From the NCBI GenBank assembly GCA_965230335.1, contig CBDDKS010000006.1:496001-560000 (forward strand): 64,000 bases of DNA, written 5' to 3'. Under the pieces are notes generated by a model. It worked only from the letters and a program-made list of their open reading frames with translations. It ran no database searches and was not told where the DNA came from. This DNA comes from CBDDKS01 sp965230335. GTDB taxonomy: Bacteria; Pseudomonadota; Gammaproteobacteria; Enterobacterales; Kangiellaceae. A program made the position numbers and the translations under genes. Below are positions 8,859 to 18,194 of the stretch, in pieces. Numbering within the stretch: the first letter of the stretch is position 1; each line of letters begins with the position of its first letter.

Positions 8859-9963
8859 AACCCACTAAGCCACCACCAGATTGTAGTTCTCCATCATTAC
8901 CTGAACCATCCAGTTTAATCATTAGACGTAGATCATTAGGTGAATCTGCATGATGCAAAGCATCTTCATAGGTAATTTCACCCGATTTAAACAAATCAAA
9001 TAATGCCTGATCAAAAGTCTGCATGCCATGCTCTCTGGATTTTGACATCAAACCTTTGATTAAATGCATTTCACCTTTGCGAATATGATCACCCACCAGT
9101 GGGGTGTTAATTAACACTTCTACTGCTGCTCGACGACCCTTGCCATCGGGTGTTGGAATGAGTTGTTGCGCAATAATGGCTCTCAGATTCAAAGACAAAT
9201 CCATTAACAATTGCTCGCGCTTATCTTCCGGGAAAAAGTGAATGATTCTATCCAAAGCCTGGTTCGCATTATTCGCATGCAATGTACACATACACAAGTG
9301 ACCGGTCTCTGCAAAGGCAACGGCATAATCCATCGTTTCGGCCGTTCTTACCTCACCAATTAAAATAACATCAGGTGCTTGTCTGAGCGTATTTTTTAAG
9401 GCCGTTTCAAAACTCTCCGTATCAATACCCACTTCACGCTGAGTAATGATACATTTGCTGTGTTGATGCACAAACTCTATGGGATCTTCAATCGTAATAA
9501 TATGTCCACTGGTTGTACTGTTTCTATAGCCGATCATGGATGCCAAAGAGGTCGATTTACCCGTACCTGTTGCACCAACAAAAATAATCAACCCACGTTT
9601 GGTCAACGATAGTTTTTTCAAAACCATAGGCAGTCTGAGTTCTTCTATTTTGGGAATTGTCGTTTCAATTCGCCTCAACACCATACCCACTTGATTACGC
9701 TGTTGAAACGCACTGACACGAAATCGTCCAATTCGAGAAGCACTAATAGCAAAATTACATTCACGCAAACGAGCAAAATCTCTCCGTTGTTCTTCATTCA
9801 TAACACTTAAAACAACTTCCCGTGCTTTTTCTGCATCCAAAGCACGCTGTGTTACAGGCATAATTTTTCCATTAATTTTTATGGATGGCGGCATACCCGC
9901 TGTAATAAATAGATCGGATGCTTTTTTATCAACCATCAATTTTAATAATGCTTCGAAATCCAT
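8833..9963 (-). CDS. pilU: PilU, accessory type IV pilus retraction ATPase
   Basis: Hexameric cytoplasmic ATPase that assists PilT in pilus retraction. The 376 residues show Walker A (GATGTGKS, 130-137), the Asp box IITIEDPIEFVHQ, Walker B (DVILIGEVRTAETM) and the His box GHLCMCTLHANNA. The PilU-specific C-terminal segment MQTFDQALFDLFKSGEITYE is followed by HADSPNDLRLMIKL. It lies 44 bases after pilT on the same strand. Its 3' end overlaps the preceding convergent gene. Confidence 0.96.
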   Translation of the reverse strand: MDFEALLKLMVDKKASDLFITAGMPPSIKINGKIMPVTQRALDAEKAREVVLSVMNEEQRRDFARLRECNFAISASRIGRFRVSAFQQRNQVGMVLRRIETTIPKIEELRLPMVLKKLSLTKRGLIIFVGATGTGKSTSLASMIGYRNSTTSGHIITIEDPIEFVHQHSKCIITQREVGIDTESFETALKNTLRQAPDVILIGEVRTAETMDYAVAFAETGHLCMCTLHANNANQALDRIIHFFPEDKREQLLMDLSLNLRAIIAQQLIPTPDGKGRRAAVEVLINTPLVGDHIRKGEMHLIKGLMSKSREHGMQTFDQALFDLFKSGEITYEDALHHADSPNDLRLMIKLDGSGNDGELQSGGGLVGSMSLEDSD

Positions 9964-10007
9964 ACTGACTACCTATTGTTTTTGAAAACCGGTTAAATAA
10001 GTTGAAT

Positions 10008-11042
10008 TTAAAAATCTTCTTTTGCTTTGGCTTTTTCGCGAGCATCTTGTCGGTTGACTAAACCTTTGGACAGTAAATCACGCAAACATTGATCCAGTGT
10101 TTGCATCCCGACTTGTGCACCTGTTTGAATGGCACTATACATTTGTGCCACTTTATCTTCACGAATTAAATTACGAATAGCTGGCGTGCCTATCATGATT
10201 TCATGAGCTGCCACTCGGCCACCACCCACTTTTTTCAACAATGTCTGTGAAATAACCGCCATGAGTGACTCCGACAACATAGAACGTGTCATATCTTTTT
10301 CAGCTGCTGGAAACACATCCACAATCCTGTCTATGGTTTTTGCTGCTGACGTCGTATGCAAAGTCCCAAACACCAAGTGTCCGGTTTCTGCTGCGGTTAA
10401 TGCCAATCGAATAGTTTCCAAGTCCCGCATTTCCCCAACCAGTATAATATCGGGATCTTCACGTAATGCCGATCTTAATGCTTCATTAAATCCCAGGGTG
10501 TCTCTATGTACCTCCCTTTGGTTAATCAAACAACGTTTACTTTCATGAACAAACTCTATTGGGTCCTCAACGGTCAAAATATGTCCATAATCATTGTCAT
10601 TAATGTAATCAATCATTGCTGCCAGGGTGGTACTTTTACCGGAACCCGTTGGCCCTGTCACCAAAACCAACCCTCTGGGATGCATACTGATTTCCTTAAA
10701 TACAGCCGGTGCCCCCAGTTCCTCCAAAGTTAATACCTGTGAAGGAATGGTTCGAAATACCGCGCCTGCCCCACGGTTATGATTAAAAGCATTGACACGA
10801 AATCGTGCAATACCGGGTAATTCAAAGGAAAAATCCGTTTCCAGAAATTCTTCGTAATCTTTACGCTGCTTGTCATTCATAATGTCGTATACAAGACCAT
10901 GTACCACTTTATGTTCCAAGGCAGGTACATTTATTCGTCGGACATCCCCATCAACACGAATCATAGGAGGGAGCCCGGCTGATAAATGTAAATCAGAGGC
11001 TTTATTTTTAACACTAAATGCTAATAGTTCGGTAATATCCAC
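10008..11042 (-). CDS. pilT: PilT, type IV pilus retraction ATPase
   Basis: Powers pilus depolymerisation and so twitching. The 344 residues carry Walker A (GPTGSGKS, 130-137), ILTVEDPIEFVHES, Walker B (DIILVGEMRDLETI), the His box GHLVFGTLHTTSA and the retraction-specific motif PAIRNLIRE. It is divergent from yggS across a 150-base gap containing a TATAAT on the minus strand near 11101-11106 that could be the pilT -10 element; I find no good -35. pilT-pilU form an operon. Confidence 0.97.
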   Translation of the reverse strand: MDITELLAFSVKNKASDLHLSAGLPPMIRVDGDVRRINVPALEHKVVHGLVYDIMNDKQRKDYEEFLETDFSFELPGIARFRVNAFNHNRGAGAVFRTIPSQVLTLEELGAPAVFKEISMHPRGLVLVTGPTGSGKSTTLAAMIDYINDNDYGHILTVEDPIEFVHESKRCLINQREVHRDTLGFNEALRSALREDPDIILVGEMRDLETIRLALTAAETGHLVFGTLHTTSAAKTIDRIVDVFPAAEKDMTRSMLSESLMAVISQTLLKKVGGGRVAAHEIMIGTPAIRNLIREDKVAQMYSAIQTGAQVGMQTLDQCLRDLLSKGLVNRQDAREKAKAKEDF

Positions 11043-11192
11043 AGTCGTACTCTCGATTATTCTTTTAATGATTGATTTAAAATTGATTTTTTTATGGTGT
11101 ATTATACTGAAACCACCTGAAAATGCAGGTCAGGCAAGTAAAAACCACCACAATAAGTCTAGACCTTTAATGAATAGAACGCACACCTTTTA

Positions 11193-11900
11193 ATGCTGGT
11201 TTCCCAATTAGGTCACATTCAAGAACGTATTCACATTGCGACTAAGGCTGCCCGTCGCCAAGTCCAGGATGTCACTTTACTGGCCGTCAGTAAAGCCCAG
11301 CCCAGTTCCAAAATTATCGCTGCTTATGATGCAGGGCAAAAAAAGTTTGCTGAAAGCTATCTACAAGAATCTCTAATAAAGATACAAGAGTTACAACATC
11401 TGAATATTGAATGGCATTTTATAGGGACTATTCAGAGTAATAAAACCCGAAAAATTGCATCACATTTTCATTGGATACACAGTGTCGAAAATGTAAAAAT
11501 TGCACGCAGACTGAGTGAGCAACGCCCTGACGACCTGAACCCTGCCAATATTTGTCTACAGGTGAACCTCTTTTCAGAAACGAGTAAGCAAGGCTTTACA
11601 CAGGAAACCCTTTTCAACGAACTGGAAACCATCCTGACTTTTCCGAATATTCAAGTCAGAGGCCTGATGGCGATTCCCCCCAAACAAAGTGATTATTCAA
11701 AACAATTGGCACAATTTACACACATTGCAGAGGTCTTTAAACAATGTCAGTCGATTGCGCCACAAATGGATACACTATCGATGGGCATGTCAGACGACTT
11801 TGAAGCCGCTATTGCAGCAGGCAGCACACAAGTCCGTGTGGGTAGTGCGCTATTTGGCCCACGAACTCATCCACAATCACAAAACTTGAACTCAAGATAA
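11193..11900 (+). CDS. yggS: YggS/PLPBP, pyridoxal-phosphate homeostasis protein
   Basis: Cytosolic TIM-barrel protein that binds PLP without known enzymatic activity and buffers vitamin B6 and amino-acid pools. The Schiff-base lysine is K34 in LLAVSKAQP. Other signatures are FAESYLQESL, EWHFIGTIQSNKTRKI, WIHSVENVKIARRL, and LSMGMSDDFEAAIAAGSTQV with VRVGSALFG. It is followed 71 bases later by proC, the conserved order. Confidence 0.95.
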   Translation: MLVSQLGHIQERIHIATKAARRQVQDVTLLAVSKAQPSSKIIAAYDAGQKKFAESYLQESLIKIQELQHLNIEWHFIGTIQSNKTRKIASHFHWIHSVENVKIARRLSEQRPDDLNPANICLQVNLFSETSKQGFTQETLFNELETILTFPNIQVRGLMAIPPKQSDYSKQLAQFTHIAEVFKQCQSIAPQMDTLSMGMSDDFEAAIAAGSTQVRVGSALFGPRTHPQSQNLNSR

Positions 11901-11971
11901 CAAGGTTCACTGTATAAAGCTCAACAACTCCTCATATTTTTTTATCATTCCACCTTTGTTTAGGCAACTTA

Positions 11972-12823
11972 ATGACACATACAGAACATAATCAAACACC
12001 CTTATCTTCCCTGAGCATCGGTTTTATTGGTGCAGGTAATATGGCAGCGGCCCTTGCAAAAGGTTTAATACAACAAAAACACCCTGCCAGTCATATCTGG
12101 ATGTCAGCACCCAGTGATCGCCACCTGGAACCTTTAAAACAAGACTTACGCATCCAAACAACCCATCACAATCAAGAAGTCTGCAATCAATGCAACACCA
12201 TTATTTTAGCCGTCAAACCACAAGTCATGGGACAAACACTGTCCACTTTGGATTTTTCAAATGTTGATTGCGTCATATCTGTTGCTGCCGGTATTTCTCT
12301 AAAACAACTTTCACGCCATATTGATCATTCACAAATCACGCTTATCCGGGCCATGCCCAACACACCAGCTTTAGAAAATTGTGGTATGACGGGATTAATT
12401 ACACACGATAATCACAACACAAATCACCATGCCCATGCCAATTATATTTTTAATGCCGTAGGTAAAACCCTTTGGTTTAATGACGAAAATCATATGGACA
12501 TAGTTACAGCATTAAGTGGCAGTTCACCGGCCTATTTTTTATTAATGATGCAAGCACTGATAGAATCTGGCATACACCAGGGACTCGATCCTTCCAACGC
12601 CAAAACACTGGTCATTCAATCTGCACTGGGTGCAGCCACTTTAATGGATCATCATCCAGATGTTGATATCCACGATCGCCTTGACCAAATTACCTCTCCA
12701 GGTGGCACAACCGAAGCTGCCCTTAATGTTTTTAAACAAAATCAATTTAACACTGTCGTAGATAATGTTGTTCAAGCTGCCGTTCAAAGAGGCAAAGATC
12801 TATCACGTGCGCAGGAACAGTAA
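11972..12823 (+). CDS. proC: Pyrroline-5-carboxylate reductase
   Basis: NAD(P)H-dependent final step of proline synthesis. The Rossmann glycine loop is GFIGAGNMAAALAKGL near residues 18-33; further family motifs are VAAGISLKQL, RAMPNTPALENCG, SGSSPAYFLLMMQALIE and the C-terminal signature ITSPGGTTEAAL. At 283 residues it is slightly longer than usual owing to a 12-15 residue N-terminal extension. In related genomes yggT follows directly; here four minus-strand genes intervene. Confidence 0.96.
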   Translation: MTHTEHNQTPLSSLSIGFIGAGNMAAALAKGLIQQKHPASHIWMSAPSDRHLEPLKQDLRIQTTHHNQEVCNQCNTIILAVKPQVMGQTLSTLDFSNVDCVISVAAGISLKQLSRHIDHSQITLIRAMPNTPALENCGMTGLITHDNHNTNHHAHANYIFNAVGKTLWFNDENHMDIVTALSGSSPAYFLLMMQALIESGIHQGLDPSNAKTLVIQSALGAATLMDHHPDVDIHDRLDQITSPGGTTEAALNVFKQNQFNTVVDNVVQAAVQRGKDLSRAQEQ

Positions 12824-12920
12824 TTTACAAAACTTAAACATCCATTACTGTTTTTTTATAACTGGAGACTCTGTCATAATTTTAATGAACTGTGTTCTCC
12901 TATAGATTTTCAGATGCAGA

Positions 12921-12945
12921 GTATACAATCGTTCTGACTGTATAC
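12921..12945. promoter_or_regulatory. Paired GTATAC palindromes
   Basis: Two copies of the hexamer palindrome GTATAC, 13 bases apart, sit between the convergent proC and the orphan-gene block. They resemble an operator half-site pair, but no adjacent promoter faces a gene start. Function is not established. Confidence 0.25.
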
Positions 12946-12989
12946 AAAATTGGGAAAGATCAAATCAATTAATATCTATTTTTCTAATT

Positions 12990-13298
12990 TTAAGTTTTAT
13001 CTAAGCTAATAATGGGCCCTTTAAGTTTAAAAAACAAGCGTATTAATCTCCAAACCACAAACATAACAACACCCATCCATAAACTTCCCCAAACAATCAA
13101 TGAAAAAATTAGAAAAAAAGCCAAAATCCATTCACCTACAAGTAGTAAATAATCGATATCATTGTATTTAAAATCAACCATAGAATGACAATTAGAACAC
13201 TCAGCAACAATGCCTGGAACTATATCTTGTAAAGCTAATTTAATATACGAAACACTATGTGCACCACATTCAGGACAATCTTTCATAAATTTTTTCAT
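12990..13298 (-). CDS. Small zinc-ribbon membrane protein of unknown function
   Basis: About 102 residues. An N-terminal CPECG / CSNCH pair (two Cys-x2-Cys knuckles about 30 residues apart) suggests a structural zinc ribbon, followed by two predicted membrane helices (LLLVGEWILAFFLIFSLIV and WMGVVMFVVWRLIRLFF). I place the start at 13298, where AGAAG precedes the ATG; the frame is open to 13337. It is last of four orphan minus-strand genes inserted between proC and yggT. I recognise no named family. Confidence 0.55.
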   Translation of the reverse strand: MKKFMKDCPECGAHSVSYIKLALQDIVPGIVAECSNCHSMVDFKYNDIDYLLLVGEWILAFFLIFSLIVWGSLWMGVVMFVVWRLIRLFFKLKGPIISLDKT

Positions 13299-13395
13299 AA
13301 GATTACTTCTATATTTAGTCTTAATATTATATATCACTCTTGTTCAAGTATATCTAGCAGTATTTTTTCATTAGGATATTCTTTCTACTATTAAA

Positions 13396-13815
13396 CTAAT
13401 AACCATATTCACCCCAGTAATTTCTTACAAATGGTTCAAAATAACCATTATGTTCAATTTCAATTTGATACTGGCTAAAAATCGATTTCAAATCGGAGTA
13501 TGTAACATCTTCGTAACTCCGATAGCTATCCATATTAATTTCAGAGTTTTCAATATTAGCCAAAGCTATAAATTCAATTTCTCCTCCCCAACACATGTAA
13601 TAAACCCAAATACCATTTTTTAATCCTGATTTCTTTAATAGTGTCACAGTATCCAGGTTCGGAGACTTAACTTGATCCTCTGCTTGTTGCGGGAACAAAA
13701 CTCCAGTTTTAACTTTAGGGTGATCTATTTTTCTATATACAAACTCTTCAGAGTCAGAAGGTAACTCCCCCAAAAATGAATCCTCACTAAATACCCCAGA
13801 ATAGATATAGGTCAT
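13396..13815 (-). CDS. Hypothetical acidic soluble protein
   Basis: 139 residues, acidic, rich in Tyr and Glu, no signal peptide or membrane helix, ending NYWGEYGY. I recognise no family. Small acidic soluble proteins in orphan clusters are sometimes immunity proteins, but no toxin partner is visible, so this is only speculation. The second of the block in genomic order, separated from its neighbours by 60-100 bases. Confidence 0.5.
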   Translation of the reverse strand: MTYIYSGVFSEDSFLGELPSDSEEFVYRKIDHPKVKTGVLFPQQAEDQVKSPNLDTVTLLKKSGLKNGIWVYYMCWGGEIEFIALANIENSEINMDSYRSYEDVTYSDLKSIFSQYQIEIEHNGYFEPFVRNYWGEYGY

Positions 13816-13884
13816 AAGGTATCTAACACTGTTGTATAGAACGGATACATAAACATGGAATGACAGTTTCTCATAACAAACTTG

Positions 13885-14379
13885 CTAAACATGTCCAATT
13901 TCCACCTCTTCAATACTTGGTCTTTTCTTCGGTGCATTAATTCTTTTAAAAGTTCCAAGGATAGTAACTAAAACTAAAGCTATCCAAATAGGAAATTTGA
14001 AGTAAGTAGACAATAGCCCAAGAATTAACCCAAATAATACAACAAACCAATATTTTAAATACCAAGGTACCTTGTAGTTTGGATCGCCAAAAACCAGTTT
14101 TTGTTGTTTATAAAGTTTTCCATTTTTATATAAAGAACAAACAAATGGACCCTTTAAAAAACTAATTATAGAGAGCGTCGAGTGGTAACAGTTTCCATTG
14201 ATGTCAAATGTAACTGAAGAGTCGGCGGATAAATTCCTCTGTTGAAAAATAAGTTCTCCATTCACACTAACTTTTTCTAATCCTGTAAATAAACTAAACC
14301 ATGATTCGATAATTAATGGACCATCTTCAAACCTAAAGGTGCATCCTCTTAAAAAGCTAAATTGTCTATCAGTATTCAT
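13885..14379 (-). CDS. Hypothetical membrane protein
   Basis: 164 residues. The first ~110 look like a soluble beta-rich domain (LRGCTFRFEDGPLIIESWFS ... KLYKQQKLVFGDP), followed by two membrane helices (YWFVVLFGLILGLLSTYF and IWIALVLVTILGTF) and a charged tail. No recognised family. Translation probably starts from an AAGGG site that lies inside a 10-base tandem repeat just upstream (14384-14413). Confidence 0.5.
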   Translation of the reverse strand: MNTDRQFSFLRGCTFRFEDGPLIIESWFSLFTGLEKVSVNGELIFQQRNLSADSSVTFDINGNCYHSTLSIISFLKGPFVCSLYKNGKLYKQQKLVFGDPNYKVPWYLKYWFVVLFGLILGLLSTYFKFPIWIALVLVTILGTFKRINAPKKRPSIEEVEIGHV

Positions 14380-14383
14380 TATT

Positions 14384-14413
14384 ATTACCCTTAATTACTC
14401 TTAATTACCCTTA
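14384..14413. repeat. Three-unit 10-base tandem repeat at a ribosome binding site
   Basis: Units ATTACCCTTA, ATTACTCTTA and ATTACCCTTA directly precede the start of the 164-residue orphan gene. Read on the minus strand, each unit carries an AAGGG or AAGAG core; the proximal one is in Shine-Dalgarno position for the ATG at 14379. Confidence 0.6.
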
Positions 14414-14473
14414 ATGTCCGTAACACGGAAAATATGAAGCATAGAGAAATATTTTTCCATATGATTACGCTTG

Positions 14474-14821
14474 TTATGTGCTTTTTATGTGGTTAACTAA
14501 CCTTAAAAAAGAAAGTGCAGCAGCAACAAACAAAATAGAACTCACAAGCATGCCTGCTGCCTCTATATATACAAAAACTTCCCATACAATGAATGGCTCA
14601 CTTACCAGAAGAAATATTTGTACAAACAAAATAGCAATCAAGCTGAGAAGTAACACTTTTCTCCAGGTAAAATCCTGCTTTTTATATACCTCAACAGCTC
14701 CCCAAAAGATAATGAATAACGCTGCCAAAGCTATTAAGCCGGATACCGAATCAGCGATTACAGTAACAAGGAATGTTTCAAAACTTTCGTTTACTGCTAT
14801 ATCTCCAATATTTTCATCCAT
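14474..14821 (-). CDS. Hypothetical integral membrane protein
   Basis: 115 residues with three or four hydrophobic segments (VIADSVSGLIALAALFIIFW, VLLLSLIAILFVQIFLLV, AGMLVSSILFVAAALSFL). Start chosen at the ATG 14821, with AAGGA 8 bases upstream; a TTG precedes it. First gene of the orphan block as transcribed. An opposite-strand frame overlaps it but has no protein-like features. No family recognised. Confidence 0.5.
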   Translation of the reverse strand: MDENIGDIAVNESFETFLVTVIADSVSGLIALAALFIIFWGAVEVYKKQDFTWRKVLLLSLIAILFVQIFLLVSEPFIVWEVFVYIEAAGMLVSSILFVAAALSFLRLVNHIKST

Positions 14822-15236
14822 CAAGGCTTTCCTTATGGTTTTTCACATAACTTAAGATTCAATAGCATCTGCAATCCGATCTACGAATCATGTTAGTACT
14901 CAAAAGCTATTTTCGTAAACATATCAATATGTTTACATTATTTTTTAAATATTTCAATGCAAGATTAAATAACAACAAACAACTATCTTATTAGGGGCTG
15001 TTTATCTTTTATAGTTGACACCTGTTCATTTTGTAAAAGCTTCAATCAAGGCACGAAGAGCGCAGTTTGGTTATTCCAAATAAGCGATAAGTAACGCAGA
15101 GTGAAGCTTTTACAGGCTTAACCCTTTGGGCTGAGTCTATTTTTACATCTGTATCTTCTAGTGACACAAGTATATAATCAAACCTCGTTAACAAACTGAT
15201 TTTAAACCAATATAACCCCTTAACCTGGAATCTTTG
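14822..15236. other. Intergenic region between the orphan block and yggT
   Basis: About 415 bases. The first 170 are AT-rich with no feature I can name. The middle holds copy B of the dispersed repeat (14994-15131). The last 100 bases lead to yggT and contain no clear promoter pair. Confidence 0.6.
14994..15131. repeat. Dispersed repeat, copy B (longest copy)
   Basis: Begins GGGGCTGTTTATCTTTTATA and contains ACACCTGTT and ATTTTGTAAAAG, shared with copies A and C. A central segment is bounded by a perfect 12-base inverted repeat (GTAAAAGCTTCA at 15033, TGAAGCTTTTAC at 15102) and holds the small hairpin TTTGG/CCAAA (15066-15080). The right end, ACAGGCTTAACC then TTTGGGCTG, again matches copy A. 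It looks like a short composite, MITE-like or REP-like element. Confidence 0.7.
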
Positions 15237-15815
15237 ATGGTCATTATCACAAAAATCTTCGCTTTCATTATTAGTTTATATCTTCTTGCTATTTTATTAC
15301 GCTTCTTCATGCAATGGTTTAGAGTGAGTTTTTATAACCCAGTATCCCAAGCTATCGTTAAAATCACCGATCCTGTTTTGATTCCTTTAAGACGAGTGAT
15401 TCCTGGCTATATGGGTTTAGATACTTCAGCACTGGTTGTCGCTTATGTGCTTTGCCTATTACTACTAAGTGTCAATAACCTTATTTGGATAAGGACTGAT
15501 ATTAGTTTCTTCACCCAAGTACTACCTGGTGGTCTGTTTCAGTTGTTCTATTCTTTTTTGCAGTTAATTTGGTATTTAGTCATTATCAGAATTATCATCG
15601 GCTTTATATTTATGGTCGTTGTACCTGGCACACGAAGTCCATTTGTCGATATTATCTTTGAACTGACGCAGCCGATTTTAGCTCCATTTCAGCGTCTGAT
15701 TCCTCCATTAGGTATGTTTGATTTTTCACCTATCATTTTGTTTATTTTAATCTATTTTTCACAATATTTTATCGTCATAATAACCCATCATTTATTCGGC
15801 TTATTCATTCGCTGA
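15237..15815 (+). CDS. yggT: YggT family inner-membrane protein
   Basis: 192 residues made of two YGGT repeats: each has a membrane helix followed by an amphipathic segment (NPVSQAIVKITDPVLIPLRR, and later FVDIIFELTQPILAPFQRLI). YggT proteins lie next to proC and yggS in many bacteria and have been linked to osmotic-shock tolerance and division-site factors, without a settled biochemical role. Start chosen at the ATG 15237 after a TTG; GGA lies 7 bases upstream. It is separated from proC here by a 2.4 kb insertion. Confidence 0.92.
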   Translation: MVIITKIFAFIISLYLLAILLRFFMQWFRVSFYNPVSQAIVKITDPVLIPLRRVIPGYMGLDTSALVVAYVLCLLLLSVNNLIWIRTDISFFTQVLPGGLFQLFYSFLQLIWYLVIIRIIIGFIFMVVVPGTRSPFVDIIFELTQPILAPFQRLIPPLGMFDFSPIILFILIYFSQYFIVIITHHLFGLFIR

Positions 15816-15995
15816 ACGATAAATTCATCATTATTGATACTTTAATCAAGGTTTTGGCAGTAAATTTGCTTATATATCCATACGACTTATAGGTCTACTT
15901 TATTAAATAGTATCGCAAAAAAAGAAAAAATACCTTCAAATTCAGTGTCTAAGCATTTTTTTCTGCTAGACTAGGTATATCAAACATAAATAAAA

Positions 15996-17987
15996 ATGCC
16001 CGCCTATCAGGTGCATCGGATGAATTTTAACCAATTTGCTGAATCTGTTAGCCAGTTTGAAAGCTGGAAATCGACTATAGCCAAAGAGCTAAAGAGTTTC
16101 CGCTTGTGGCTCAGAAGAAACCAATTGTGTGACGACAATACTGACGAGCGTGTCAAAGAAATGTTGAATGCACTGGGTTCTGACTTTTTAACCATTGCAT
16201 TTACAGGAGAATTTTCCAGAGGAAAAACCGAACTTATCAATGCTATCTTTTTTGCTGATTATGGACAACGAATTTTACCTTCTCAGGCGGGACGTACAAC
16301 CATGTGTCCAACAGAGTTGTTTTTTGACAAAGATTCTGAAAAGTCCTATCTGCGTTTATTACCGATAGAAACTCGATTACAGGAAACCGCGCTGACAGAT
16401 TTTCGTCAAATGTCCAGTGCCTGGGTAGAAATTCCACTACATACAGAATCACCTCAGGAAATGTCGCAAGCGATGCAAAGCATTACCTACACGAAAGTGG
16501 TTTCCCGGGTTGATGCAATTGCCTTAGGTTTCGATGCCAGTTCTCTTGATGAAAGTGATGAAGAGCCCGGCAAAGTGGAAATACCAGCCTGGCGCCATGC
16601 CTTAATCAGTTTTAATCACCCATTACTCAGACAAGGTTTGCGTCTGTTTGATACGCCTGGATTAAATGCCCTGGGTAGTGAGCCAGAGCTGACCTTTAAT
16701 TTATTGCCGCAAGCTCAGGCGGTTGTTTTTGTATTAGCGGCTGATGCGGGAGTCACAGCCAGTGACATGGCAGTTTGGGAAGAGCACATTGAGCCTTTAA
16801 AAAATCGCCCTAATTTAGGACTTTATGCTGCTCTCAATAAAATCGATGTCTTATGGGATGAATTAAGTTCACGTAAAAAAGTAGAAAAATCCATTAATCG
16901 TGTTACCAGACAAACGGCTCGTCATTTAAAACTGGATGAAAACAACATCTTACCGGTTTCTGCACAAAAAGCATTATTGGGTAAAGTGAAAGATGATAAA
17001 GCATTGGTGCTTAGCAGTCAGATACAACAACTCGAGCATATCTTATCAGAAGAAATTTTAGGGAATAAAGAAGACCTGTTATGGGATGGTATTATTCAGC
17101 AGTCGACTCAGTTAATTAATGAGTCCAGACAATTACTGGAATATCGTCGTGAACAATTAGAAGAGCAACGTAAAGATTTAGAAAAAATACAAAATGATCA
17201 GGAAAATGAATTAAAGCTTTTATTGGATAAAAGTAAAATGGCTCAAAGGGAATTTACCAAACGCCATTTAACATTAAAACCCAGCTTACGTTTACTTGAT
17301 AGACAAACAGAAATTTTACTGAAATGTGTCAGCCAGAAAAATCTGAATACCATCATTCAACAGGCCATGAAAGATTTAATTAAAAGCAAAACTACTTTAG
17401 GCATGTTGAGAACTATGAAAAACTTTTCAAGTTCTATTGATAGCTTAATGAATGAATTTAGCCGGGAAGCTGAATTAAGTAATAAAATGGCTGTTTCCAT
17501 GTATAGTAAATTTGAAAAAGATTTTGATGTTGATCTTTTAGAACCCAGACAGATCAAAGCACGTGGTATTCGCAAACAATTACAATCTATTTTTGATGAC
17601 GCCAATCACTTTAACAGAAATTTCTTAGTGACTTTTAGTGAACAAAGTGTTGCTGTAAAACGCTTCTTTACAACTACAGTTAATAATACTGCCCAATACT
17701 TTAAAGCCATTCGTAATGAACTGCTTCATTGGACAAAGGGTGTGAAAAACCCTTTAACTCAACAAGTTAAATCACAAAAAGACTTATTAGCCAGTCACCA
17801 TAAACAATTGCTGGCTTTACAACGTAATGACGCCACAGTAGAAGGTCAATTAAAAGCATTAAAAAGCCTGGTTCTGGAAGTTGATACCGAATTAGTCAAA
17901 GCAGACGAATCTTTAAAAGCCCTAAAACGGGCAGCGCCAAAGCACGCCCGGGAAAATGTTATCAAATTTGCTCGCAATCGAACTTAG
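15996..17987 (+). CDS. Bacterial dynamin-like GTPase
   Basis: A 663-residue dynamin-family GTPase. The G1/P-loop is GEFSRGKT (71-78), G2 lies in GRTTMCPTE, G3 is DTPGL (from about 219) and G4 is NKID (281-284). After the GTPase domain comes a long helical part with a strong coiled coil near 385-415 and further helices to the C-terminus, the expected stalk. No signal peptide or obvious membrane helix is seen; the proline/aromatic tip that might dip into membrane is not obvious. Bacterial dynamins act in membrane remodelling, stress repair or phage defence. It is monocistronic, so no partner is suggested. Start is the first ATG, with no clear Shine-Dalgarno; ATG at codon 9 is an alternative. 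Confidence 0.82.
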   Translation: MPAYQVHRMNFNQFAESVSQFESWKSTIAKELKSFRLWLRRNQLCDDNTDERVKEMLNALGSDFLTIAFTGEFSRGKTELINAIFFADYGQRILPSQAGRTTMCPTELFFDKDSEKSYLRLLPIETRLQETALTDFRQMSSAWVEIPLHTESPQEMSQAMQSITYTKVVSRVDAIALGFDASSLDESDEEPGKVEIPAWRHALISFNHPLLRQGLRLFDTPGLNALGSEPELTFNLLPQAQAVVFVLAADAGVTASDMAVWEEHIEPLKNRPNLGLYAALNKIDVLWDELSSRKKVEKSINRVTRQTARHLKLDENNILPVSAQKALLGKVKDDKALVLSSQIQQLEHILSEEILGNKEDLLWDGIIQQSTQLINESRQLLEYRREQLEEQRKDLEKIQNDQENELKLLLDKSKMAQREFTKRHLTLKPSLRLLDRQTEILLKCVSQKNLNTIIQQAMKDLIKSKTTLGMLRTMKNFSSSIDSLMNEFSREAELSNKMAVSMYSKFEKDFDVDLLEPRQIKARGIRKQLQSIFDDANHFNRNFLVTFSEQSVAVKRFFTTTVNNTAQYFKAIRNELLHWTKGVKNPLTQQVKSQKDLLASHHKQLLALQRNDATVEGQLKALKSLVLEVDTELVKADESLKALKRAAPKHARENVIKFARNRT

Positions 17988-18194
17988 TAACTCAATTAAT
18001 CAACCTTATAAAAAAGAAAGAAACGAGAAAAGAAAAAATCATTCTTTTATAAAAAGAATAAAGGATCTTAAATTCAAGCATTGACTCTCCTAGTGTTCTT
18101 TTAACATTTCAAATTGATAATAAATACAATAAAAATGAACGCAAGTAACAAATTGTAAAAAATAGGTTAGTGAAATCATCCATTGAATGATACC

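Noticed and set aside
14478..14855. Plus-strand open frame opposite the orphan membrane protein
   Set aside because: Composition is not protein-like, while the minus frame has regular membrane helices and an AAGGA site.
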